From an uncultured Bacteroidota bacterium (GTDB lineage: Bacteria; Bacteroidota; Bacteroidia; UKL13-3), in the NCBI GenBank assembly GCA_903907885.1, contig CAIVPY010000313.1:1-8172 (forward strand): a DNA stretch of 8,172 nt, given 5' to 3'. How positions within the stretch are numbered: position 1 is the first letter of the stretch; every line of letters begins with the position of its first letter. Both the position numbers and the translations under genes were made by a program. Below are positions 1 through 6,186 of the stretch, in pieces. The notes below the pieces were generated by a model. That model worked only from the letters and a program-made list of their open reading frames with translations, did no database searches and was not told the origin of the DNA.

Positions 1-111
1 CATATCGTTTTGTCAAAAACATTTGTTGGAATCAAGCAACCGAAAATAGAAATATGGAATTCGGACAAGATATTAAGTGACCATATTGGTGTAAGTATTG
101 AACTAATATAG
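1..111 (+). CDS. EEP-family nuclease/phosphatase, 3' end only (partial)
   Basis: This is an open frame entering from the left edge: 36 residues, then TAG at 109-111. The tail reads W-N-S-D-K and then ILSDHIGVSIEL. A late Ser-Asp-His followed by a hydrophobic strand is the usual C-terminal signature of the endonuclease/exonuclease/phosphatase fold (ExoIII/DNase I-like), where the His is a catalytic residue. The preceding SKTF and EIWNSD segments also fit small bacterial EEP proteins. Only the last strands are visible, so the substrate (DNA, RNA, lipid or sugar phosphate) cannot be told. A remnant of a second EEP gene follows directly, which strengthens the call. The main doubt is the short length. 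The gene converges on the GreA-like gene. Confidence 0.55.
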   Translation, partial: HIVLSKTFVGIKQPKIEIWNSDKILSDHIGVSIELI

Positions 112-119
112 AACACGAA

Positions 120-209
120 ATAAAAATCATAAGACTATTAACCTGGAATTGTCAATGTGCATTCAGAAATAAAACACAAACCCTTTCTTCAAAAAGTCCA
201 GAGTCATTA
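120..209 (+). pseudogene. Truncated, start-less 5' remnant of a second EEP-family gene
   Basis: Reading from 120 gives KIIRLLTWNCQCAFRNK and then TQTLSSKSPESL. This closely resembles the N-terminus of EEP proteins, where a first strand ending in T-W-N-C/I-(Q/N)-G-A-F-R-K carries the metal-site Asn. The expected start falls on ATA at 120-122, and no ATG, GTG or TTG lies in frame after the TGA at 99-101. The usual Gly after Gln is Cys (TGT, one change from GGT). Recognisable similarity ends near 200-209, where it meets the stop of the opposing GreA-like gene; the frame closes at 288-290. The remnant begins within 10 nt of the previous EEP stop, so this was probably a tandem EEP pair whose second copy decayed. 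Confidence 0.5.
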
Positions 210-668
210 GAGTATTTCCTCAATACCAATCTTATTCCCATTAAAGCTTATTTGTTCCTGTGGTTTTTTACCCAAAAGGGCCAGTGCTAAAGGCGAGTTT
301 TTGGATAGTAATACCACATTTTGGTTTTCTATTTGTTGCTTTCCTAAACCCACTGCAATATACAAATAGCCCATGCTTGTTTTGATTAGCGAACCTGCAT
401 AAACCATATCAGATTTGGGTGGATTTTTCTCCAAACGCTCTAATTCGGCAAGCTCTTTTTGCACCTCTGCCAATTGCTTAGCATTCATGTTGCGGTCTAG
501 TTGACCCATGGCACGGCTGGTTTCGTATTTGTCACCTGCGCTACTTTTGTCTTCACCATTTGCCGCCTCCTGAGCCGCATTCATGGCTTGCTCTGCAGTA
601 TAGGCACGCTGTTGCAGCAAAAGTTTGCAGGTGTCTATCACACTTTGCTTAAAGTTATTTGTTTTCAA
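207..668 (-). CDS. GreA/GreB-like coiled-coil protein (Bacteroidota type)
   Basis: The protein has 153 residues. An N-terminal helical, probably coiled-coil half (about 5-82, rich in Q, A, E, K) contains SSAGDKYETSRAM at 42-54. A C-terminal half (88-153) ends in NSPLALALLGKK at 124-135, which resembles the FKBP-like C-domain of GreA/GreB transcript-cleavage factors. D46 and E49 have the Asp-x2-Glu spacing of the acidic tip residues (D41/E44) of E. coli GreA; that equivalence is my inference. Relatives in Bacteroidota are often mislabelled 3-oxoacyl-ACP synthase. The start is TTG at 668; the next Met, at residue 29, would remove conserved sequence. It lies 18 nt after the protease stop, in the same frame, so it is probably co-transcribed. 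A role at RNA polymerase is likely but not proven for this subgroup. Confidence 0.8.
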   Translation of the reverse strand: MKTNNFKQSVIDTCKLLLQQRAYTAEQAMNAAQEAANGEDKSSAGDKYETSRAMGQLDRNMNAKQLAEVQKELAELERLEKNPPKSDMVYAGSLIKTSMGYLYIAVGLGKQQIENQNVVLLSKNSPLALALLGKKPQEQISFNGNKIGIEEIL

Positions 669-686
669 GAAATAGGTTTTGAGAAT

Positions 687-2534
687 TTAATCAATCAGCA
701 CCTTGTGGCCGAAAGTTCCTTTTGAGGTTTCAACTTTCATAAAGTAAACCCCTTTGTTTAAATCGGCTTTGTCGAAAGCAAGTGTGTTTGATCCTGAAGG
801 CATCTCTTTATCAGCAAGCATTTTCACCAATCTTCCCGATATGTCAAACAAATTGATTGTTACTTTCTCACTATTGGTTAAATTAAAATTGATACTCGCT
901 GTTTGGTTAACTGGGTTAGGAAAAAAACTAAACCCTAAAGTTTGTTTTAACAGTTCTTCAGAGCCTGTGGCTTGGGCAACGCTAATATCATCAATAAAAA
1001 TATTGTTACCTCTGATATTAACAAACTCAAACCTTACGCTTAAGTTGGTGTAATTTTTATAAGGAGTCAAGTCATAACTAAGGGTTTTCCATTGACTAGC
1101 ATTGGCAGGCACAAATTCTGAAGCTGTTAAATCAACCGATGCTAAATCAGTAGCAATAATTGACTGTAGCAATGTCTCAGTTCTACCATAGTTATTAGAA
1201 ACATACAACAGCAACTTATCATTACTAGCACTGAGGCGTTTTGCATAAGCAATGGCAAATGTAAGTTTAGGATTTGTTAGCCCACTTATATCATAGCTAG
1301 CACTTGAAAAAGACGAGCGGGTATTTAATTTTTGAGTTAAGAAATTGTGGCTATACATAGACTTGCTATCGTTGTGCCCAATAGATTGGTTGATTTGCCA
1401 AGCTGTGTCAGGATTAATATTAAACGACTCGATAAACCAACCTGTACCATCTAATGAATTCACATTAAAATCAAAACTAAAAGGAGCTTTCTTCGTTGAA
1501 GCAGGAATGGTTTTATATGTACCATCTGTATTAATGCCAATATTGCTAAGGTTTGCAGCCGAGTATATATTTGCTCTTGTGCTAGGCATGATACCATCCA
1601 CTCTGGTTTTTTGTCCTTTGGTAAACATGTCATCACAATTTCCGTCAGAGTAGTCCATATAGTTTTTTATTAAATCTGGCAAATCGGGGCTATCAGTATT
1701 ACATGAATTTCTTCCTATTTGACAACCAGAAGCTGATGAAGCAACTGGTGGGGTATCGCAAACTTGGTCACCTTGAACAGCACAATTCGGTGTAGTGCCG
1801 CATCCGCCTTGAAAAGGATGATATAACCCTACCCAATGACCCGCTTCGTGTGTCAATGTTCTTCCAGCTTGAGATTGCTGCCCTATTCCTACTGTACCAA
1901 CTTGGTCGGCTCTCAATATCACACCATCTGTAGTTGGTCTTGATGCTCTATCGGAAGGAAATTGTGCGTAACCTAACACAATGCTATTTTGGCTACCCGT
2001 ATTGTTATAAATTGTATTTACCACCCAAACATTAAAGTATTTATCACTAGGCCAGTCAATTGCTGCCTTAGTATTGTCATTAGCATTTATACTTAGAGCA
2101 GTATTGTATATCCTATTTACACCATCAAAAGGCTTTCCAGTTGGGTCAAATTGAGCTAAGCGAAATTCATATTCCATATCTACAGCCAATGGGTCGGTAC
2201 TAGCACCTCCGTTGGTTCCTGCCACTTTTCTATAGTCTTCATTTAAAATTCTTATCTGGTCATTAACCTGAGCTTGGCTTATGTTTTCGTTACCATAACC
2301 ATGTATTATATGAAAAACAACGGGAATATATTTTATGGTTACTGCCTTGTTCAACTGAGGAACAAACCTACGAGCAGTTTCATTCATCAATTGCTCTTCC
2401 ATTTTCAACTCAGGGTGTTGCTGCAATATCTGCTGATGAATTTCATCAGTAGCACACGGCACAATGGTTTGAGCATTTGAGTGAAGCTGAAATAATGCTG
2501 AGGCAAGCGTCAATAAAAAATATTTTTTCATCAT
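687..2534 (-). CDS. Secreted M43-type (pappalysin/cytophagalysin) zinc metalloprotease with T9SS sorting domain
   Basis: The protein has 615 residues. A signal peptide (1-21) likely cleaves after SNA, before Q22. A short propeptide with C27-A-T-D-E-I-H follows, then the catalytic domain (about 65-325). This holds the zinc motif HEAGHWVGLYH (229-239; ligands H229, H233, H239; catalytic E230), the family-typical CDTPP (259-263), Cys-rich loops, and a Met-turn at NYMDYSDGNC (M293). Residues 350-522 form a beta-rich domain ending in GNNIFIDDISVA, like jelly-roll/MAM-type accessory modules. The last 80 residues are a type A Por-secretion sorting domain: FFPNPV, DISGRLV, KGVYFMKV and a terminal HKVLID. 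It should therefore cross the outer membrane by the type IX system and be released or anchored. The start may be either of two adjacent ATGs (2534 or 2531). The target protein is unknown. Confidence 0.93.
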   Translation of the reverse strand: MMKKYFLLTLASALFQLHSNAQTIVPCATDEIHQQILQQHPELKMEEQLMNETARRFVPQLNKAVTIKYIPVVFHIIHGYGNENISQAQVNDQIRILNEDYRKVAGTNGGASTDPLAVDMEYEFRLAQFDPTGKPFDGVNRIYNTALSINANDNTKAAIDWPSDKYFNVWVVNTIYNNTGSQNSIVLGYAQFPSDRASRPTTDGVILRADQVGTVGIGQQSQAGRTLTHEAGHWVGLYHPFQGGCGTTPNCAVQGDQVCDTPPVASSASGCQIGRNSCNTDSPDLPDLIKNYMDYSDGNCDDMFTKGQKTRVDGIMPSTRANIYSAANLSNIGINTDGTYKTIPASTKKAPFSFDFNVNSLDGTGWFIESFNINPDTAWQINQSIGHNDSKSMYSHNFLTQKLNTRSSFSSASYDISGLTNPKLTFAIAYAKRLSASNDKLLLYVSNNYGRTETLLQSIIATDLASVDLTASEFVPANASQWKTLSYDLTPYKNYTNLSVRFEFVNIRGNNIFIDDISVAQATGSEELLKQTLGFSFFPNPVNQTASINFNLTNSEKVTINLFDISGRLVKMLADKEMPSGSNTLAFDKADLNKGVYFMKVETSKGTFGHKVLID

Positions 2535-2627
2535 AAAATTTTGTTCAAATAAAGCAAAACCAATTGATTTAATTGAAACATCTGATTGAAAATAAGTTTT
2601 ATGACTAAAATAATACGAATGAGTAAT
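2535..2627. other. 93-bp spacer between aroC and the protease gene
   Basis: This AT-rich gap separates the aroC stop from the protease start on the minus strand. It is the widest gap in the minus-strand series, so a separate protease promoter could sit here. The best -7 candidate on the minus strand is TTTATTTG (2553-2546), one mismatch from TAnnTTTG, but there is no TTG 17-23 bp upstream. I see no strong hairpin with a T-tract that would end aroC transcription. Whether the protease shares the aro transcript is open. Confidence 0.3.
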
Positions 2628-3701
2628 TTATCGGTACATCTTGTTTCTTAGCAGCATGTCAATCAAAACCAAAGCTGCCATAGCCTCCACAATAGGGACA
2701 GCACGAGGGACAATACATGGATCGTGGCGTCCATCAATATTAACATCAATTGAGTTGTAGTTTGTGTCAATAGTTTGTTGTTCTTTTCGGATGCTTGAAA
2801 CAGGTTTGAAAGCTGCCTTAAAAAAGAGATCCATACCATTTGAAATACCTCCTAACACGCCACCACTGTGGTTGGTTTTGGTGTTAATTTCTTTTGATTC
2901 AGTTAGCTCAAAAGCATCGTTATGCTCACTGCCTTTCATTGTTACAGCGTCAAAGCCACTGCCTATTTCAAAACCTTTGCAAGCATTTATACTCAAAATA
3001 GCTTTACCCAATTGTGCGTGTAGTTTATCGAAAACTGGTTCACCCAAACCCACCGGCATTCCTTTACAAACACAACTCACAATTCCACCAAGTGAATCTC
3101 CTTCGGCTCTAGTTTGTTCTATTAAGGCAATCATTTCTTTTGCTTTTTCTGAGTCAGGGCAACGAACCACATTGCTTTCTATTTGTTTAAGGTCTAGTTG
3201 TGTATAATCTTTTTCTAACTTGATATTATACACCTGACTTACATAAGCGTGTATCGAAATGCCAATAGATTGTAAATACATTTTGGCAACAGCACCGGCC
3301 AATACCCTAGCCACCGTTTCCCTTGCCGATTGTCGTCCTCCTCCCCTATGGTCTCTAATTCCATACTTTTGCTGATAGGTATAATCGGCATGTCCTGGTC
3401 TAAAAACATCTTTTAATTTATCGTAGTCTTCTGATTTTTGATTGATATTTCTTACCAAAAGAGTAAGGGGGCTTCCAGTGGTTTTTCCATTAAAAATGCC
3501 ACTCAACACCTCAAAAGTTTCATCTTCATTTCGGCTGGTACTAATATTAGATTGGCCCGGTTTTCGTCTATTCAATTCGCTTTGAACAAAATCAAAATTA
3601 AAGTCAATATTGGGCAAGCAGCCATCAATAACAACTCCAAGTGCTTCGCCATGACTTTCGCCAAAGGTTGTAATTCTAAAAATTTCGCCAAATGAATTCA
3701 T
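2628..3701 (-). CDS. aroC: Chorismate synthase
   Basis: AroC converts 5-enolpyruvylshikimate-3-phosphate to chorismate by a 1,4-anti-elimination that needs reduced FMN; it is the last step of the shikimate pathway and is cytosolic. The protein has 357 residues, the normal length for the family. Family signatures appear in order: TTFGESHGEALG (11-22), NRRKPGQ (44-50), TGSPL (75-79), VFRPGHADYTY (99-109), RDHRGGGRQSARET (116-129; flavin and substrate site), a GGxxGGISNG region (280-289), and RHDPCIVPRAVPIVEAM (325-341). The ATG at 3701 gives the usual N-terminus. It starts 11 nt after the aroA stop, so the two are almost certainly co-transcribed and act in consecutive steps. No flavin-reductase domain is fused, so it is probably the monofunctional type. 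Confidence 0.98.
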   Translation of the reverse strand: MNSFGEIFRITTFGESHGEALGVVIDGCLPNIDFNFDFVQSELNRRKPGQSNISTSRNEDETFEVLSGIFNGKTTGSPLTLLVRNINQKSEDYDKLKDVFRPGHADYTYQQKYGIRDHRGGGRQSARETVARVLAGAVAKMYLQSIGISIHAYVSQVYNIKLEKDYTQLDLKQIESNVVRCPDSEKAKEMIALIEQTRAEGDSLGGIVSCVCKGMPVGLGEPVFDKLHAQLGKAILSINACKGFEIGSGFDAVTMKGSEHNDAFELTESKEINTKTNHSGGVLGGISNGMDLFFKAAFKPVSSIRKEQQTIDTNYNSIDVNIDGRHDPCIVPRAVPIVEAMAALVLIDMLLRNKMYR

Positions 3702-3712
3702 TAGCTACAAGA

Positions 3713-5020
3713 TTACACTTCAAAAAACTCCAAACCAAATCCTGCTTTTTTCAAATCGTCCCAATAGTGGGGATAAGACTTTTCAACTACATCTGGATTT
3801 TCAATAATTACTTCGCCAAAAACCAAAGCCAAAGGTGCAAAAGCCATAGCCATACGGTGGTCGTTGTAGGTTTTGATGTATTGATGTGCGGATGTGTTGA
3901 TATGCTGTTTATCGAATGATTGAGTTACGAGTTCTGTCACCCTGAGCGGAGTCGAAGGGTTGGCCTTTTCCGTATTTCGTATTTCTAAATTTTCCTCATC
4001 CATTTTGATATTAAACCCAAGTTTGTTCAACTCATCGTGAAGGGATTGCAATCGGTTGCTTTCTTTTATTTTCAGGTTTTGCAGTCCTGTTAATTTAGCT
4101 TCAAATCCCAAAGCCGCAAGTGTTACCACTAATGCTGGGACTAAATCGGGCTGATTTTGCAAATGAATGTTGAATGCTGAATGTTGACAATTGAATATTG
4201 AACTAATTATGATTTCATTTACTAAGCTTTTTGTTTCAACAATATCGGAAAGCAATTGGGCAATGATATTATCACCTTGCATGGTATCAATACTAAGCTT
4301 GTTTAATGTAATAGAAGCATCTTGACTTAAAGCAGCTATTTGATACCAGAAAGCTGCACTGCTCCAATCGGGTTCAATGGAGATTTGTTGGTTGACTATC
4401 TGTCTGATTGATTGATTAGGTATAGAAATTATATTATTTTCAAAACACACATTCAAACCAAATTCGCACATCAATTTGGCTGTCATATCTATATAGTCTT
4501 TGGATGCAATTTCACCTTCAAGTATAATCTCTAAACCATTCTCTATTTGTGGTGCAATCAACATCAAAGCTGTAATGTATTGGCTGCTTTCGCTAGCATC
4601 AAGTCGAATGGGTTTTCCTATTAATTTCTTGCCTTGAATAGACAAGGGAGGAAACCCTTCTTTTTCGATATAAGTAATATCTGCACCCAATTGTCTTAGT
4701 GCATCTACTAAGGTTTTGATAGGCCTTAGTTTCATACGTTCATCGCATAACAAGTTAACTTTTTTACCTTCTTGCGATGCAAAGTAAGCTGTCAAAAAAC
4801 GCATACAAGTTCCAGCGTTTTTAATTCGAATATTACCCGACTTGCATTTCAAAGCTTCTTGCATTAGCAAAGTATCATCTGCAGTTGAGAGATTTGATAT
4901 TGAAGAATTAGGGTAAAATGCTTGCAACACCAATGCTCTGTTTGAGATGCTTTTTGATGCAGGTAAATCAATACAGCATTCTATCCTCTGTTTGGGTGCT
5001 TTTACTCTAACTTTTTTCAC
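3713..5020 (-). CDS. aroA: 3-phosphoshikimate 1-carboxyvinyltransferase (EPSP synthase)
   Basis: AroA transfers enolpyruvate from PEP to shikimate-3-phosphate. Visible active-site segments are LPASKSISNR (19-28; K23), NAGTCMRFL (68-76), SSQYITALM (145-153), QPDLVPAL (290-297; D292, matching E. coli D313), KESNR (319-323; E320), YNDHRMAMAFAPLAL (385-399), and K414 before SYPHYW. The start is GTG at 5020, overlapping the aroB TGA by 4 nt (GTGA), which suggests translational coupling; aroC follows after 11 nt. At 435 residues it is somewhat longer than the roughly 410 I expect for Bacteroidota. The extra length fits two loops made of repeat DNA: residues 273-286 (heptamer repeats) and about 348-383 (REP-like element plus octamer repeats). 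The glyphosate/PEP loop has Cys at 72 and Phe at 75, where E. coli has Ala98 and Pro101. All core motifs are intact, so it is probably functional. Confidence 0.96.
   Translation of the reverse strand: MKKVRVKAPKQRIECCIDLPASKSISNRALVLQAFYPNSSISNLSTADDTLLMQEALKCKSGNIRIKNAGTCMRFLTAYFASQEGKKVNLLCDERMKLRPIKTLVDALRQLGADITYIEKEGFPPLSIQGKKLIGKPIRLDASESSQYITALMLIAPQIENGLEIILEGEIASKDYIDMTAKLMCEFGLNVCFENNIISIPNQSIRQIVNQQISIEPDWSSAAFWYQIAALSQDASITLNKLSIDTMQGDNIIAQLLSDIVETKSLVNEIIISSIFNCQHSAFNIHLQNQPDLVPALVVTLAALGFEAKLTGLQNLKIKESNRLQSLHDELNKLGFNIKMDEENLEIRNTEKANPSTPLRVTELVTQSFDKQHINTSAHQYIKTYNDHRMAMAFAPLALVFGEVIIENPDVVEKSYPHYWDDLKKAGFGLEFFEV
3873..3904 (-). repeat. aroA: Degenerate tandem octamer repeat (4 x 8 bp) inside aroA
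   Basis: Read on the plus strand the units are TTGATGTA, TTGATGTG, CGGATGTG and TTGATATG, four adjacent 8-mers with consensus TTGATGTG. They encode roughly residues 373-382 (HINTSAHQYI) of AroA, just before the YNDHRMAM active-site segment. The period is not a multiple of three, so gain or loss of one unit would shift the frame. Confidence 0.65.
3924..3960. repeat. aroA: REP-like imperfect palindrome inside aroA
   Basis: The core CCTGAGCGGAGTCGAAGG (3941-3958) is flanked by inverted arms ACCCT (3939-3943) and AGGGT (3956-3960). It is more GC-rich than its surroundings. I recognise this core from memory as a dispersed repeat in Bacteroidota and some other genomes, usually between genes. Here it encodes residues 354-365 of AroA (NPSTPLRVTELV) in an open frame. 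A duplicated heptamer, CGTATTT twice, lies just beyond it at 3971-3984. Confidence 0.6.
4164..4205 (-). repeat. aroA: Degenerate tandem heptamer repeat (6 x 7 bp) inside aroA
   Basis: On the plus strand six consecutive 7-mers run TGAATGT, TGAATGC, TGAATGT, TGACAAT, TGAATAT, TGAACTA. The total of 42 bp is exactly 14 codons, encoding AroA residues 273-286 (SSIFNCQHSAFNIH). They sit just before the strand leading into catalytic D292. Six units keep the frame; five or seven would break it. The decay of units 4-6 suggests the array is old rather than actively slipping. Confidence 0.7.
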
Positions 5021-6102
5021 GCACTATGTTGTGTTGGGAAATTGTGTTTTAAGTTTTGATAAAAAGATAATGATTCCGAAATTAATTCTGAGCTACAATC
5101 CATATCAATTTTTGCTTTACCTATTTTTTTAAGTAATGTTAAATTAAACTTGCCATTCAAATTTTTCTTGTCGTTGTGCATAAAAACAATTAGCTCTTTT
5201 TCGTCCCATTGGCTATCATAATAGGTATAGTTTTTTTCTACAAAAGCCACTATTTGATGAAGTTCCTCGTTAGTTAAACCTAATAATTTATGAGAAATAT
5301 AGGCTTCGCACAACATTCCTATTGCCACTGCTTCACCATGTTTCAAAGGATTGGTGTCATTTTTTAAACTCCAAGTTTCAATGGCATGACCAATGGAATG
5401 ACCAAAGTTTAATATTTTGCGCAAACCCTTTTCCAATGGATCTTTTTTAACTATTTTAATTTTAATTTTAGCGGATTTCTGAATTAATTCATTGATTGAT
5501 TTATCGTCCAGAATTGACTTGCCAAGCATTTCCTCCCAAAGAGATTTGTTTTTAATGAGCGCATGTTTGCTTAGCTCTGCCACCCCACATTTCTTTTCGT
5601 TTAAGGGCAATGTTTCCAAAAACTTTGGATACATATAAATGTTTTTAGGATGAGCAAAAACGCCTACCATATTTTTATGCGAATCAATATCGAAACCTTG
5701 TTTTCCACCAATACTCGCATCAACCATTGCTAGTAAGGTAGTTGGAACATTTATAAAATCAATACCTCTTTTGTAAGTAGCTGCACAAAACCCACCTAAA
5801 TCACTTATTACTCCACCACCCAGATTTATAAACAATGCCTTTCTATCAGCAAAATTATCTTGTAGCTGTTTCCAAATATATTCTACTGTCTTTAGTGTTT
5901 TGTTTTGTTCCCCACTTTCTATCCTGATAACAATCACATTAACTAAGTAGTTTTTCAAAATAGGATAACAATCATGTTCTGTGTTTTCATCAACCAACAC
6001 AAACACCTTAGAATACTCATTTTCAATGATTTTTTGAGCCATATCTTCAAACACATCATCCCCAAAAAACACACTAAAATCCTTACTAGAAATTTCCTTC
6101 AT
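5017..6102 (-). CDS. aroB: 3-dehydroquinate synthase
   Basis: AroB turns DAHP into 3-dehydroquinate, the second shikimate step, using bound NAD+ and a divalent metal (Zn or Co) in the cytosol. The protein has 361 residues, normal for the family. The N-terminal NAD-binding half has SGEQNKTL (63-70), GGGVISDLGGF (95-105), and PTTLLAMVDASIGGKQGFD (120-138). The C-terminal half carries the metal ligands: E176 in GVAELSKHALI, H235 in LNFGHSIGHAIE, and H255 in LKHGEAVAIGM. NDKKN at 310-314 matches the conserved lysine-rich segment. The ATG at 6102 starts the usual N-terminus. The stop TGA overlaps the aroA GTG start. It appears to be the first gene of the minus-strand operon, divergent from the proline dehydrogenase gene. 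Confidence 0.97.
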   Translation of the reverse strand: MKEISSKDFSVFFGDDVFEDMAQKIIENEYSKVFVLVDENTEHDCYPILKNYLVNVIVIRIESGEQNKTLKTVEYIWKQLQDNFADRKALFINLGGGVISDLGGFCAATYKRGIDFINVPTTLLAMVDASIGGKQGFDIDSHKNMVGVFAHPKNIYMYPKFLETLPLNEKKCGVAELSKHALIKNKSLWEEMLGKSILDDKSINELIQKSAKIKIKIVKKDPLEKGLRKILNFGHSIGHAIETWSLKNDTNPLKHGEAVAIGMLCEAYISHKLLGLTNEELHQIVAFVEKNYTYYDSQWDEKELIVFMHNDKKNLNGKFNLTLLKKIGKAKIDMDCSSELISESLSFYQNLKHNFPTQHSA

Positions 6103-6186
6103 TTATATATTATATAAGTAATACTATTTTCGCACTCGCAAGGTATATTATTTTTAGATTTATAACATTGACAAAACATTAAAGAA
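6103..6186. promoter_or_regulatory. Divergent aroB / proline dehydrogenase intergenic region
   Basis: This 84-bp AT-rich spacer must hold promoters for both directions unless transcription enters from outside. No exact TAnnTTTG is present on either strand; the nearest on the plus strand is TATTTTCG at 6127-6134. Directly upstream of the aroB ATG, 6103-6117 is an inverted repeat: TTATATA, one T, TATATAA. It could be an operator or just AT-rich sequence. A purine-rich TAAAGAA precedes the ATG at 6187 and may help ribosome binding. Confidence 0.4.

Noticed and set aside
754..1053. Plus-strand open frame of 99 codons opposite the protease gene
   Set aside because: It is antisense to the conserved T9SS sorting domain and resembles no protein family; it is a shadow of the real gene.
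2546..2553. Minus-strand TTTATTTG as a -7 box for the protease gene
   Set aside because: It has one mismatch to TAnnTTTG and no TTG at 17-23 bp upstream, so it is too weak to list as a promoter.
2764..3207. Plus-strand open frame of 147 codons opposite aroC
   Set aside because: It is the longest antisense frame here, but it lies entirely over conserved aroC sequence and has no recognisable domain.
3924..3960. Possible CRISPR repeat or attachment site
   Set aside because: It is a single copy with no regularly spaced partners or spacers nearby; a REP-like dispersed repeat explains the palindrome better.
6168..6173. TTGACA hexamer, a perfect E. coli sigma-70 -35 box upstream of proline dehydrogenase
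   Set aside because: It lies only 13 nt before the ATG, leaving no room for a -10 box or start site, and Bacteroidota promoters use TTG/TAnnTTTG instead.
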